34,340 bases of DNA, taken from the NCBI RefSeq assembly GCF_017614965.1, contig NZ_WVUG01000063.1, forward strand, positions 1 to 34,340, read 5' to 3'. Positions 1-7,527 of this stretch are shown piece by piece. The notes under the pieces are model-generated. The model saw only the letters and a program-made list of their open reading frames with translations, was not told the origin of the DNA and ran no database searches. A program made the position numbers and the translations under genes. How positions within the stretch are numbered: the first letter of the stretch is position 1; the number at the start of each line of letters is the position of its first letter. The stretch comes from Streptomyces griseorubiginosus (lineage in GTDB: Bacteria > Actinomycetota > Actinomycetes > Streptomycetales > Streptomycetaceae).

Positions 1-2
1 GG

Positions 3-224
3 CTGCTGGCCGCCGTCGCCGAACGGCTGACGCGGTGCGCCGACGAGGCCGGGTACGCCAGAGCGAGCGCACCGCTGGTGGCCAGACTCGGCGGCGACGA
101 ATTCGCCCTGCTGGTCGAGGACTCGACCGAAGTGAAAACCCGGGATGCTGAACTCCCTTGCCCCCCACAGCCGTTGGGCTGCGCCCCGACCAGGAGGAGG
201 ACGCAGTGTCGTCACCGAAACTGA
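3..224 (+). pseudogene. truncated GGDEF (diguanylate cyclase) remnant, partial at window edge
   Basis: The frame is open from the window edge and reads a GGDEF-domain segment: a helix (LLAAVAERLTRCADEAGY), then ARLGGDEFALLVED with the signature at about residues 30-34. In diguanylate cyclases some 90-100 more residues of the catalytic fold should follow. Here similarity stops within about 5 residues, the frame turns into a Cys/Pro/Arg-rich tail and ends at 222-224, inside the next gene. I read this as a gene whose 3' part was deleted. A frameshift would be the alternative, but I see no continuation of the domain in the other frames. The N-terminal part lies outside the window. Such a product would probably not make c-di-GMP. 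Seen: the motif and early stop. Inferred: the deletion. Confidence 0.65.
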
Positions 225-982
225 AGGCACACCGCAGGAGATGGCTGACCGGGCTGGCCGGTTCGGCCGCGCTGGTTCTCGCCGTGCCCACCGCCGCCTT
301 CGCCGCACCGCCCAAGGCGCTGCCCGCCAACGCCGAGGCCGCCGAGTTCACCTACCAGCCCGCCTTCGACTACGACACGGACGGCTGCTACCCGACGCCG
401 GCCATCGGCCCGGACGGCACCATCAACGGCGGACTCAAGCCCACGGGTTCGCTCAGCGGGGATTGCCACGACGCCTCCGACCTGGACAACACCAACAGCT
501 ACTCGCGCTACAAGTGCAACAACGGCTGGTGCGCCTATATGTACGGCCTGTACTTCGAGAAGGACCAGGCCCTCGCGAACAGCAGCATCGGCGGGCACCG
601 CAACGACTGGGAGCACGTCGTGGTCTGGGTGCAGGACGGCCAGATCAAGTACGTGTCGACGTCGAACCACGGTTCGTTCACGGTGCACGCGGCGTCCGAG
701 GTCCGTTTCGACGGCAGCCACGCCAAGATCGTCTATCACAAGGACGGCATCGGCACGCACGACTTCCGTCTCGCCAACACGAACGACGAGCCGCCGGAGA
801 ACGACAAGCACACCTGGCAGTACCCGCCGCTGGTGGGCTGGAACGGCTACCCAGCGGGCCTGCGTGACAAGCTGAGCGCGTACGACTTCGGCAGCGCCAA
901 CTTCGGCCTGAAGGACGCCAACTTCACCGCGCACCTGACCTCGGCCAAGCCGTCCGGAATCGCGTTCGACCCGAGCGCCTGA
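206..982 (+). CDS. secreted NPP1/necrosis-inducing-like (NLP) family protein
   Basis: This is a 258-residue secreted protein. The GTG at 206 is chosen because AGGAGG lies at 192-197 with good spacing; a TTG at 158 would lack this and add an unlikely leader. Residues 1-33 form a Sec signal peptide (basic KAHRRRW, hydrophobic core, AFA|AP cleavage site). The mature part carries GHRNDWEHVVVW near the middle, the NPP1/NLP core, where the textbook heptapeptide is GHRHDWE; the second His is Asn here. In oomycetes, fungi and some bacteria these proteins bind plant sphingolipids and lyse membranes. Bacterial members are often of unknown role, and with the changed heptapeptide cytolytic activity cannot be assumed. 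Four cysteines are visible (CYP, GDCHD, YKCNNGWCAY), which could form disulphides. A hairpin follows the stop codon. Confidence 0.85.
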   Translation: MSSPKLKAHRRRWLTGLAGSAALVLAVPTAAFAAPPKALPANAEAAEFTYQPAFDYDTDGCYPTPAIGPDGTINGGLKPTGSLSGDCHDASDLDNTNSYSRYKCNNGWCAYMYGLYFEKDQALANSSIGGHRNDWEHVVVWVQDGQIKYVSTSNHGSFTVHAASEVRFDGSHAKIVYHKDGIGTHDFRLANTNDEPPENDKHTWQYPPLVGWNGYPAGLRDKLSAYDFGSANFGLKDANFTAHLTSAKPSGIAFDPSA

Positions 983-1016
983 TCCCGCGACCGCCGACGG
1001 GGTTCGCTCGTTCCAC

Positions 1017-1047
1017 AGCTCCCGGAGTCATCCTGGCTCCGGGAGCT
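1017..1047 (+). terminator. perfect 11-bp stem downstream of NPP1 gene
   Basis: The arms AGCTCCCGGAG (1017-1027) and CTCCGGGAGCT (1037-1047) are exact inverse complements around a 9-nt loop. They sit 35 bases after the NPP1 stop and just before the next gene. There is no U-run, as is common for actinobacterial terminators. The stem ends about 15 nt before the downstream ATG, so an effect on translation of the glycosidase is also possible. Confidence 0.55.
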
Positions 1048-1062
1048 CGGGAAGGGCGGAGC

Positions 1063-2616
1063 ATGCCGGTGGGAAGACGGATCGACCGAGGGCGGCTGAC
1101 GCGGCGGAGCTTTCTGGCCGCGGTGGCGGCCCTCGGCACGGCGAGTGCGCGGGCCACGGCCGAGGGGAACGGCTACACCATGCCCTCCCTCACCTTCGGC
1201 GACCCCACCACCCAGCGCAGGCTCGGCGGCCTGTACGCCAGGGCCCTGGCCGCTCTCGCCGACACCCACACCATCGCCGCCGACCCGGCGGTCTACGACA
1301 AGGCGGGGCTGCTGGCCTACCCGCCCGGCACGGTCGTACGGGCCGGGGGCGGGTATCCCGCGCCGCAGCGGTGGACCCGGGACGCCGCCGTCAACGCGTG
1401 GAACGCGGTGAGCCTGCTCGCGCCGGACGTCGGCCGCAACACGCTGTGGTCGGTGGTCGACCGCGGCCCGGACGGGCTCGTGGTGCAGCAGGACGACCAG
1501 TGGTGGGACCAGGTGGTGTGGATCCTGGCCGCCCGGCACCACTACATGGTCACCGGCGACCGCGTCTTCCTGGCACGCGCGTACCGGACCGCCCACCGCA
1601 CCCTCGCCGTGCGCACGGCTCTGGACTTCGACACCTCCCACGGACTCTTCCGCGGGCCCGGTTTCATGAACGACGGCATCTCCGGCTATCCCAGCCCGCC
1701 CGCCTCGGCCTGGGTGCGCTCGTCCTTCGTACTGGACCATCCCGGCACCGAGCGACTGCTGTGCTTGTCGACGAACTGCCTCTACTTCGGCGCCCAGTCG
1801 GCGCTCGCGGACATGGCCGACAGCCTCGGCGAGCCGGCTCGGGCAACGTCCCTGCGGGCGGACGCGCGACGCCTGCGCCAGGCGGTCGACCGGCATCTGT
1901 GGCGTGCGGACGCCGGGACATACGCCTACCTCCTCAAAGACGACGGCACGGTCGACGCCTCCCAAGAGGGGGCTGGTCTCGCCCTCGCGCTGCTGTGCGG
2001 GCTGGCCGATGGGCAGCGGGCGGGGCAGATCCTCGAGAACATCCACTGGCAGCCGCACGGCGTCGTCAACGTCTGGCCGCACTTCCCGCGCTTCGACGAC
2101 GCCAGGCCGGGACGGCACAACGTCATGGTGTGGCCGATGGTGCACGGCCTGTTCGGCAACGCGGCCGCGAGCGCGGGCCGCACCGACCTGTTCGCACGGG
2201 CCGTCGAACAGCTCGCCACGCTGGTCACGTCGAGCGACGGCTTCTACGAGCTGTACGACTCCGTCAGGGGTGCCGTCGACGGCGGCTGGCAGGAGGACGG
2301 CAGCGGGCGGGCCGAGCACTTCGTGTCGCAGCCCGACCAGACGTGGTCCGTCACGGCGTATCTGCGCCTCATCCACGACGGCCTGTTCGGTCTGGACTTC
2401 GCCGAGGACGCCCTGCGACTGCGACCGTGTCTGCCGCCGGAGTGGGGCGCGGTGACTCTGCGCGGGCTGCGCTACCGGGGCATGACGCTCGACATCGCGC
2501 TGCGCGGGGGCGGCGGCCGGGTCTTGGACTGCCTGGTGGACGGGCGGCCGGCCGAAGCCGTCGTACCCGCCGAGGGGACGGGACACCACACCGTGGAGCT
2601 GGCCCTCGGGGTGTAG
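1063..2616 (+). CDS. Tat-exported six-hairpin glycosidase (glycosyl hydrolase)
   Basis: The product has 517 residues. The N-terminus has a twin-arginine signal (TRRSFLAAVAALG, residues 14-26, cleavage near ASARA), so it is predicted to be exported folded. The mature protein has the helix-rich layout and Trp-rich motifs of (alpha/alpha)6 glycosidases: RWTRDAAVNAWNAVSLL, DQWWDQVVWILAARHHY, PGFMNDGISGYP and a late region FVSQPDQTWSVTAYLRLI. The last 80 or so residues (LRLRPCLPPEW to GTGHHTVEL) look like the C-terminal beta-sandwich seen in GH63/GH78-type or mannosylglycerate-hydrolase-like enzymes. I cannot fix the GH family or substrate by eye. The ATG at 1063 is preceded by a GGCGGA-like site. 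A strong bidirectional terminator follows. No sugar transporter or regulator sits beside it. Confidence 0.75.
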   Translation: MPVGRRIDRGRLTRRSFLAAVAALGTASARATAEGNGYTMPSLTFGDPTTQRRLGGLYARALAALADTHTIAADPAVYDKAGLLAYPPGTVVRAGGGYPAPQRWTRDAAVNAWNAVSLLAPDVGRNTLWSVVDRGPDGLVVQQDDQWWDQVVWILAARHHYMVTGDRVFLARAYRTAHRTLAVRTALDFDTSHGLFRGPGFMNDGISGYPSPPASAWVRSSFVLDHPGTERLLCLSTNCLYFGAQSALADMADSLGEPARATSLRADARRLRQAVDRHLWRADAGTYAYLLKDDGTVDASQEGAGLALALLCGLADGQRAGQILENIHWQPHGVVNVWPHFPRFDDARPGRHNVMVWPMVHGLFGNAAASAGRTDLFARAVEQLATLVTSSDGFYELYDSVRGAVDGGWQEDGSGRAEHFVSQPDQTWSVTAYLRLIHDGLFGLDFAEDALRLRPCLPPEWGAVTLRGLRYRGMTLDIALRGGGGRVLDCLVDGRPAEAVVPAEGTGHHTVELALGV

Positions 2617-2619
2617 CGG

Positions 2620-2649
2620 GGTCTGCCGGGCCGGGTGGCCCGGCAGACC
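2620..2649. terminator. bidirectional terminator between convergent genes
   Basis: GGTCTGCCGGGCC (2620-2632) and its perfect complement GGCCCGGCAGACC (2637-2649) flank the tetraloop GGGT, giving a 13-bp GC-rich stem. It lies 4 bases after the glycosidase stop and 22 bases beyond the transporter stop, so it probably ends both transcripts. Confidence 0.85.
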
Positions 2650-2670
2650 TGTTGTGCCGTCGGCGGACCG

Positions 2671-4860
2671 CTAGCTGCGGCGTCCGGCCGGGTCGCGGGT
2701 GACGGTGTCCCCACTGTCGGCGGACTGCGGTCCGGCATCGAGGGATCCGGTGTCCGGGACGGCGCCTTCCTGCGCCCGGTCGGCGTGCCCCGGCCACCAG
2801 GCCGCGTGTCCGATCAGGGCGGTGAGGCTGGGCGTGAAGAACATCGCCATCACGAAGGCGGCGACCGCGATACCGAAGGAGACCGCGAAACCCATCTCCG
2901 TCAGCAGCGAGTTGCCGGCCAGCATCATCGTGGCGAAGGTCGCCGCCAGGATGAACCCGGCCGCGGCCACCGTCGGCCCGGCGTGCCGGAGTGCCATACC
3001 GGCCGCCTCCCGGGGTTCGCGGCCCTCGCGGGCCTCCTCCCTGAGCCGGGCGATCATGAGGATGTTGTAGTCCGTGCCGATCGCGACCACGAACAGATAC
3101 ATGATCACCGGGAGCATGAACATCAGGCCGGACTTGCCCTGCGCCTCCTGGAAGATCCACACGGTGGCACCGAGGGTGGCACCGAAGCCCAGACCCACCG
3201 AGGCGATCAGGTACCAGGGCGCGACGACACTGCGCAGCAGCAGCCCGAGGATGACCATGATCAGAACGGCGGCGACGGGGAAGACGGTCCGGTAGTCGTG
3301 GTTGACCGCCGTGTCGATGTCCTTGTAGATCGAGGACATGCCACCGACGAGTGCCTTGGTGCCGTCCGGCGCGTTGGCGTGGGCGACGTCGCGCACCTCG
3401 CCGACGGCGTCGATCGCCTTGTCCGTGGACGCCTCGTACTTGAGGGTGACCGTGAAGTCGGCGGTGGTGCCGTCCTTGTTCAACTGGTTCATCCGCGCGG
3501 AGGCGACGCCGTCCACCGCGCCGAGCTTCTGCGCGTAGGCGGTGAAGCCGGACTTGTCCAGCGGCTTGCCGTCGGTGCTGGACAGGTAGACGTCGGTCGG
3601 CGCGGCGGCACCCGCGGAGTACGCCTTCTGCATCTGGTCCTGGACGACCATCGACTCCTTGGTCTTGGGCATGGAGCCCGAGGCCAGGTCGAAGGTGGCG
3701 TGGAAGCCGAGGATGCCGGACGACAGGGCCAGCAGGATGAGACCCGAGAGGGCGGCCGTCAGCGCCGGGCGGCGCTGCACACCCCGGCCCAGGGCCGCGA
3801 ACCGGGCGTTCTCCGGCTCCCGTCGCCAGGACTTGGAGGGCCAGAACACCTTCGGCCCGATCAGCGAGACCACGGCCGGGATCAGGGTCAGGCCGGCGAT
3901 CAGCGTGACAGTGACCGCGATGGCCAGGGCCGGCCCCATCTGCTTGAGGAAGCCCAGCGTGGACAGCGCCAGCGCGAGGAAGGCGATGATGACCGCGCCG
4001 GCGGCGGACGCGATGGCCTCACCGACCCGGCCGACCGCGTTGACCATGGCCTGTTTGGGTTCGTCACCGGCGCGCAGGCGTTCTCGGTAACGGAACATCA
4101 GGAACAGGAAGTAGTCCGTGCCCACGCCGAACAGCACCACGATCAGGATCGACGAGATGGAGCTGTTGGCCTGCAGACCGAACAGCTTGGTGGCATAGGC
4201 GATCAGACCGTTGGCGATCGCCGACACCAGGCCGATGGTGATCAGCGGCAGGATGGCGAGGATCGGCGCACGGAAGATGATCAGCAGCGTGACCAGGATG
4301 ATCACGAAGGTGCCGATGCCGATCAGCGCCTCACCGCGCTTGGATGAGTCCTGCTGGTCGAGGGCCTGTGCGGCCGACCCGCCGAGCTTCACCTCCAGAT
4401 TGGTGCCTTTCGCCAGCTGTTTGACGTCGTCGCGCAACACCTTGGCGGCGTCGGCCTGTTTGGGCTGGCCGGCGTTCTTGCTGTCCATCTGGACCAGGGT
4501 CAGGTCATACCTGCCGTCCTTGGACGGCTGGCCGGGGACGACCTTCTGCACCTGGTCGATGTGCTTGTTGCCCAGCTCGGTGGTGATCCGGGCGACGTCC
4601 TGCTTGTCTTCGGCGGTCAGCTTTCCGCCGTCGGTGCGCTGGTAGAGCGCGATCGCGGACGGGGTGAAGGCGCTGGGGAACGCCTTCTCCTGCAGGTCCG
4701 CGGCCTTGATGGACTCGTAACTCTTGGGCAGGAAACTGCTCTCGTCGCTGTTCGAGGGCAGACTTGGAGCGGTGGCGACGATGGCCACCGCCGCGATCAG
4801 CCATGCCACGATCGTCCAGACGGGATGTCGGACGACCGCGGTGCCAATACGTCGGAACAT
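2671..4860 (-). CDS. MMPL/RND-family membrane transporter
   Basis: The 729-residue protein has the duplicated RND layout. TM1 is at about residues 12-31, followed by an extracytoplasmic loop (about 32-180), a block of five TM helices with the proton-relay motif GVGTDYFLFLMFRYRER, a second loop (about 390-530) and a second block with AIGTDYNILMIARLREE. A short acidic tail follows. The two GTDY motifs are typical of actinobacterial MMPL proteins, which export lipids, polyketides or drugs using the proton gradient. The ATG at 4860 has AGGAGG (complement at 4870-4875) 9 nt upstream. The substrate is unknown. It is 9 kb from the NRPS genes with unrelated genes between, so a role in exporting that product is only possible. 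An 18-bp palindrome about 120 bp upstream suggests local repression. Confidence 0.9.
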   Translation of the reverse strand: MFRRIGTAVVRHPVWTIVAWLIAAVAIVATAPSLPSNSDESSFLPKSYESIKAADLQEKAFPSAFTPSAIALYQRTDGGKLTAEDKQDVARITTELGNKHIDQVQKVVPGQPSKDGRYDLTLVQMDSKNAGQPKQADAAKVLRDDVKQLAKGTNLEVKLGGSAAQALDQQDSSKRGEALIGIGTFVIILVTLLIIFRAPILAILPLITIGLVSAIANGLIAYATKLFGLQANSSISSILIVVLFGVGTDYFLFLMFRYRERLRAGDEPKQAMVNAVGRVGEAIASAAGAVIIAFLALALSTLGFLKQMGPALAIAVTVTLIAGLTLIPAVVSLIGPKVFWPSKSWRREPENARFAALGRGVQRRPALTAALSGLILLALSSGILGFHATFDLASGSMPKTKESMVVQDQMQKAYSAGAAAPTDVYLSSTDGKPLDKSGFTAYAQKLGAVDGVASARMNQLNKDGTTADFTVTLKYEASTDKAIDAVGEVRDVAHANAPDGTKALVGGMSSIYKDIDTAVNHDYRTVFPVAAVLIMVILGLLLRSVVAPWYLIASVGLGFGATLGATVWIFQEAQGKSGLMFMLPVIMYLFVVAIGTDYNILMIARLREEAREGREPREAAGMALRHAGPTVAAAGFILAATFATMMLAGNSLLTEMGFAVSFGIAVAAFVMAMFFTPSLTALIGHAAWWPGHADRAQEGAVPDTGSLDAGPQSADSGDTVTRDPAGRRS

Positions 4861-4978
4861 GCGGAAGGTCCTCCTGGGGCAGGAAGATCACCGCAGCCCG
4901 GGGAGCGGACCCTGGCATCGGCGACCCCGACCGGCACACGGGGCACTCCCCCAGTGCACCGGTCGCTCGGTTGTCTTC

Positions 4979-4996
4979 GGTCACATCGTAGTGACC
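4979..4996 (-). promoter_or_regulatory. palindromic operator candidate upstream of MMPL gene
   Basis: GGTCACATCGTAGTGACC is a perfect 6+6 inverted repeat with a 6-nt spacer. Read on the minus strand the spacer is TACGAT, a good actinobacterial -10 hexamer (TAnnnT), so a repressor bound here would cover the -10 of the transporter promoter. No clear -35 is visible. The arrangement resembles MarR/TetR sites, but no such regulator gene is in the window. Confidence 0.45.
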
Positions 4997-5094
4997 TTGG
5001 AGAAAGATCTCTCGTGGGATTCGGCCGCATTGTGAGTGCGGCGGAAGGCACCCGGGCTCGTGCCGGTGTGGCGGGTGGCCGTGCCTTCTGAACG

Positions 5095-5311
5095 GCGACG
5101 GTGTGCGGTTCTTCGACTCGCCCGCTTTCCCGAGGAGTTCAAGCGCACTTCGCCTCCGGCGACCGCACCGGCACCTACCGCACCGGCCTCGACCGCCGAT
5201 CACCGGCGAGGACGGCGAGGCCGTAGCTCGTGGGAGGACTACGCGGTGGCCCTGGTGGACGAGCTCGAGAACCCGCGACACCTCAACAGACGGTTCACCG
5301 TGGGGTATTGA
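5095..5311 (+). pseudogene. decayed 3' end of an NAD(P)H-binding (NmrA/YwnB-like) SDR
   Basis: The three forward frames together spell the C-terminus of an atypical SDR. RFFDSPAFP starts in one frame, FASGDRTGTYRTGLDR is in another (about 5145-5193), ITGEDGEA is in a third, and SSWEDYAVALVDELENPRHLNRRFTVGY ends at the stop 5309-5311. The last block is very close to the ending of intact family members (EDYAVAFVDELENP...RFTVGY). At least two frameshifts separate the pieces, and nothing recognisable of the Rossmann half remains upstream. It is therefore a dead fragment. It lies between the transporter promoter and the esterase. Confidence 0.7.
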
Positions 5312-5383
5312 GGTGCGGTGGTCAGACATCGGCGCACCCGAGCAGCGCCTTCGGACCGCCGCGGGCAGAGGACGACCAGGGGG

Positions 5384-6349
5384 TCACTCGCCCAGCAGTC
5401 GGCGCAGCCACCGCAGTCGTGCCGCTTTCGCGTCCCGGGAGAGCGCGGCCTGCGGGACCATGCCGTCGAAACCGTGGAATCCGCCCGGCCATACATGCAG
5501 TTCGGCGATGCCGCCGGCCTGCCAGATGCGGCTGGCGTAGGCGACGTCCTCGTCTCGGAAGGTCTCGGCCGAGCCGACGTCGATGAAGGCCGGCGGCAGC
5601 CCGGACAGGTCGTCCGCGCGGGCGGGGGCCGCGTACGGGGAGACGTCGGCGCCACCCCGCGCCTCGCCCAGCAGCGCTCCCCACCCCGTCTCGTTGGACG
5701 TGCGGTCCCACACGCCCACGCCGGCCATCTGGTGGGCCGAGGGGGTGTCGTTGCGGTCGTCGAGCATGGGGGACATCAGTACTTGCCCGATCGCCTGCGG
5801 TCCGTTGCGGTCGCGGGCGAGCAGCGCCACGGCCGCGGCGAGCCCTCCTCCGGCACTGCCGCCCGCCAGGATGACGCGGTCAGGGTCGCCGCCGATCTCC
5901 TTGGCGTGCTCGGCCGTCCACAGCAACCCCGCGTAACAGTCCTCCACGGGAGCCGGGTGCGGGTGTTCGGGGGCGAGCCGGTACTCCACGGACACCACGA
6001 CCAGATCCAGTGCCTCCGCCCAGTCGAGCGGTAGGCCCAGCCGGTGGGAGCCCGCCACCATCCCGCCGCCATGGATGTTGTAGACGATCGGGCGTGGTGC
6101 GGTCGCGGTGGTGGGCCGGCAGATCAGCAAGGGCACCTCCGGCGCGCCCGGCGGACCGGGGACCGTCCGCTCCTCGACCTCGAAGCGGCCGCCGCAGGCC
6201 AGCTCCTCGTTGGACGGCGGCGGGAACGGTCCGTCCGTGCGCCGTCCGGCCCCGATCATGTCCGGCGTCACGGTGGGTGGCAGCCAGGCACGGATCGCCT
6301 CGAGCTCAGGGACGAGTTCGCGGTCGAAGGGCGGGGGACGCATGACCAT
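5384..6349 (-). CDS. alpha/beta-hydrolase esterase, HSL type
   Basis: The 321-residue cytoplasmic enzyme belongs to the hormone-sensitive-lipase-like group. The oxyanion-hole motif HGGG is at residues 93-96, the nucleophile elbow GGSAGG at 163-168 (Ser166-region), and the catalytic His is in PGGFHGFD (about His292). The usual DxLRDE acid motif reads ETFRDED here (262-268), so the acid may be Glu262 or Asp266. YRLAPEHP (123-130) is typical of the family. These enzymes hydrolyse short acyl esters; the natural substrate cannot be told. The ATG at 6349 follows GAGGAGG by 7 nt; the ATG at 6343 is less well placed. It is flanked on both sides by gene remnants, so its original operon has been lost. 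Confidence 0.88.
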   Translation of the reverse strand: MVMRPPPFDRELVPELEAIRAWLPPTVTPDMIGAGRRTDGPFPPPSNEELACGGRFEVEERTVPGPPGAPEVPLLICRPTTATAPRPIVYNIHGGGMVAGSHRLGLPLDWAEALDLVVVSVEYRLAPEHPHPAPVEDCYAGLLWTAEHAKEIGGDPDRVILAGGSAGGGLAAAVALLARDRNGPQAIGQVLMSPMLDDRNDTPSAHQMAGVGVWDRTSNETGWGALLGEARGGADVSPYAAPARADDLSGLPPAFIDVGSAETFRDEDVAYASRIWQAGGIAELHVWPGGFHGFDGMVPQAALSRDAKAARLRWLRRLLGE

Positions 6350-6361
6350 CGGAGGTCCTCC

Positions 6362-6663
6362 TCATGGCGGGTACGGCGCCGCGGCGACCGCGGGCTTCCG
6401 GCGCGGCCCGGGCGATGTCGTCGTGGTGGCGACAGCGTCCAGGGCCACGTCGACGACTGCCCCCGATCGTTGCGAGCAGGCCGACGAGTCAGGCGGCTGA
6501 AGCGGTCTGCTGGTCGGGAGGGCGTCGGTGAGCGGCGAGGGCTCAGGCGTTGACACGGGGTTCTGCCGGGGACCTGACGCCTTCGGCAGCCGGGGTACCC
6601 AGGCCAGGCCGGTCACCGCCGCGAGCAGCGTGAAGCCGAACAGCAGGCCGAAGAAGAGCCCGG
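6362..6663 (-). pseudogene. C-terminal tail of a membrane (possibly MFS) protein, 5' end lost
   Basis: Read on the minus strand from 6663, this gives a transmembrane segment (GLFFGLLFGFTLLAAVTGLAW), a basic end (VPRLPKASG) and a Pro/Ser/Thr-rich tail to the stop at 6362-6364. It has no start codon or RBS of its own. It begins exactly where the oppositely oriented LacI fragment begins. It looks like the last helix and tail of a transporter, perhaps MFS, but the assignment is weak because only one helix remains. Confidence 0.3.
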
Positions 6664-6919
6664 TTGGAGGCGGTCGCCGAGGCCGGGCTGTCGGCACCCG
6701 GCGACATCTCCGTGGCGGGATACGACAACACCACGTTCGCCACGCTCGGCCCGATCTCCCTGACGAGTCGACCAGGCGGGGCGCGAGATCGGCAGGAACG
6801 CGGCCCGCCTGCTCCTGGAACAGGCCCGGAGGCCTGGAGTCCGCTCCTGCCCACCCCGGCGGGACAACCACTGTCAGTCCAGAGGCAGTTCTGGCGGCTC
6901 GGTGTTTCGGGCGCCTTGA
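6664..6919 (+). pseudogene. C-terminal remnant of a LacI-family regulator
   Basis: LEAVAEAGLSAPGDISVAGYD and NTTFATLGPISLTS (6664-6768) match the ligand-binding end of LacI-family repressors, which typically read GLxVPGDISVxGYDNT...LTSV. A 2-nt deletion near 6766 shifts the frame, and the expected continuation VDQAGREIGRNAARLLLEQ follows in the new frame from 6767, with degenerate sequence to a stop at 6917-6919. The DNA-binding domain and most of the sensor domain are missing. It is non-functional and shares its broken end with the membrane-protein tail on the other strand. Confidence 0.75.
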
Positions 6920-6930
6920 CCGGGCCCTGC

Positions 6931-7527
6931 TCAGACGGGTTCCGGCGATGTTCGGTGGCGTGGGCCTCGGCTGACGTAGGCGGTGGTTCCGGCGGTGGCG
7001 AGAAGGGCCGCGACCATGGCCGCCGGTCGGCTGTCGGAGGCCTGCGTCTGCCAGGTCAGCGTCTCCCCCACCATGCCCATGCCCGGGAACACCACCGCGC
7101 CGAGTGTCCACCCGAGAGGCAGGAACCATGACCGAGCGGTGCCGACCGCGGCCGTCCCCAGGGCGGTCAGTCCCAGCAGGCCGGCCGCGTCACGGAACAC
7201 ACATCCAACGGGACCGAACCGCGTGCCGGTCAACAGCGTGACCAGCAGGAGCAGGAGTACGCATGTCAGGGCGGCTGCCAGGTGGGACATCCGCAGACTT
7301 GCCCATGGCCTCGCCGCCGTACGGTCCAGGGTGTCGTCGGGGCCGCCGAGGGTGGTGGTGACGACGGAGACCAGGAGCAGGACCGTCAGCACGAGTACGG
7401 TCCGCCCGACCTCGCCCTGGCCGCCGAAGACGGTTGCCAGCAGCCATGCGATGACGGTGCCCGCGGTCGCCGCGCCCAGCGCCGCCGGCACCTGGCGTGA
7501 GCGGACGTAGAGCGTCAGCCCTCTCAT
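6931..7527 (-). CDS. integral membrane protein, last gene of ABC/sigma operon
   Basis: The 198-residue protein has about five to six hydrophobic helices (for example TAGTVIAWLLATVF, TVLVLTVLLLVSVVTTTLG, LAAALTCVLLLLLVTLLTGT, AAGLLGLTALGTAAVGTA, LGWTLGAVVFPGMGMV) and a basic tail. The ATG at 7527 overlaps the stop of the preceding permease as ATGA, so translation is coupled; an upstream start at 7566 would run into the neighbour. I recognise no named family. By position it is a partner subunit or accessory of the ABC exporter encoded just upstream. Confidence 0.7.
   Translation of the reverse strand: MRGLTLYVRSRQVPAALGAATAGTVIAWLLATVFGGQGEVGRTVLVLTVLLLVSVVTTTLGGPDDTLDRTAARPWASLRMSHLAAALTCVLLLLLVTLLTGTRFGPVGCVFRDAAGLLGLTALGTAAVGTARSWFLPLGWTLGAVVFPGMGMVGETLTWQTQASDSRPAAMVAALLATAGTTAYVSRGPRHRTSPEPV

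Noticed and set aside
847..2589. 580-codon frame antisense to the glycosidase
   Set aside because: Low-complexity Val/Arg/Gly/Pro-rich translation without motifs; the sense strand has a Tat signal and glycosidase motifs.
2635..4347. 570-codon frame antisense to the MMPL gene
   Set aside because: Asp/Arg/Gly-rich shadow of a hydrophobic protein; no start context or domain.
5044..5088. 8-bp inverted repeat GAAGGCAC...GTGCCTTC
   Set aside because: The 29-nt loop and lack of position relative to a gene make it unconvincing as hairpin or operator.
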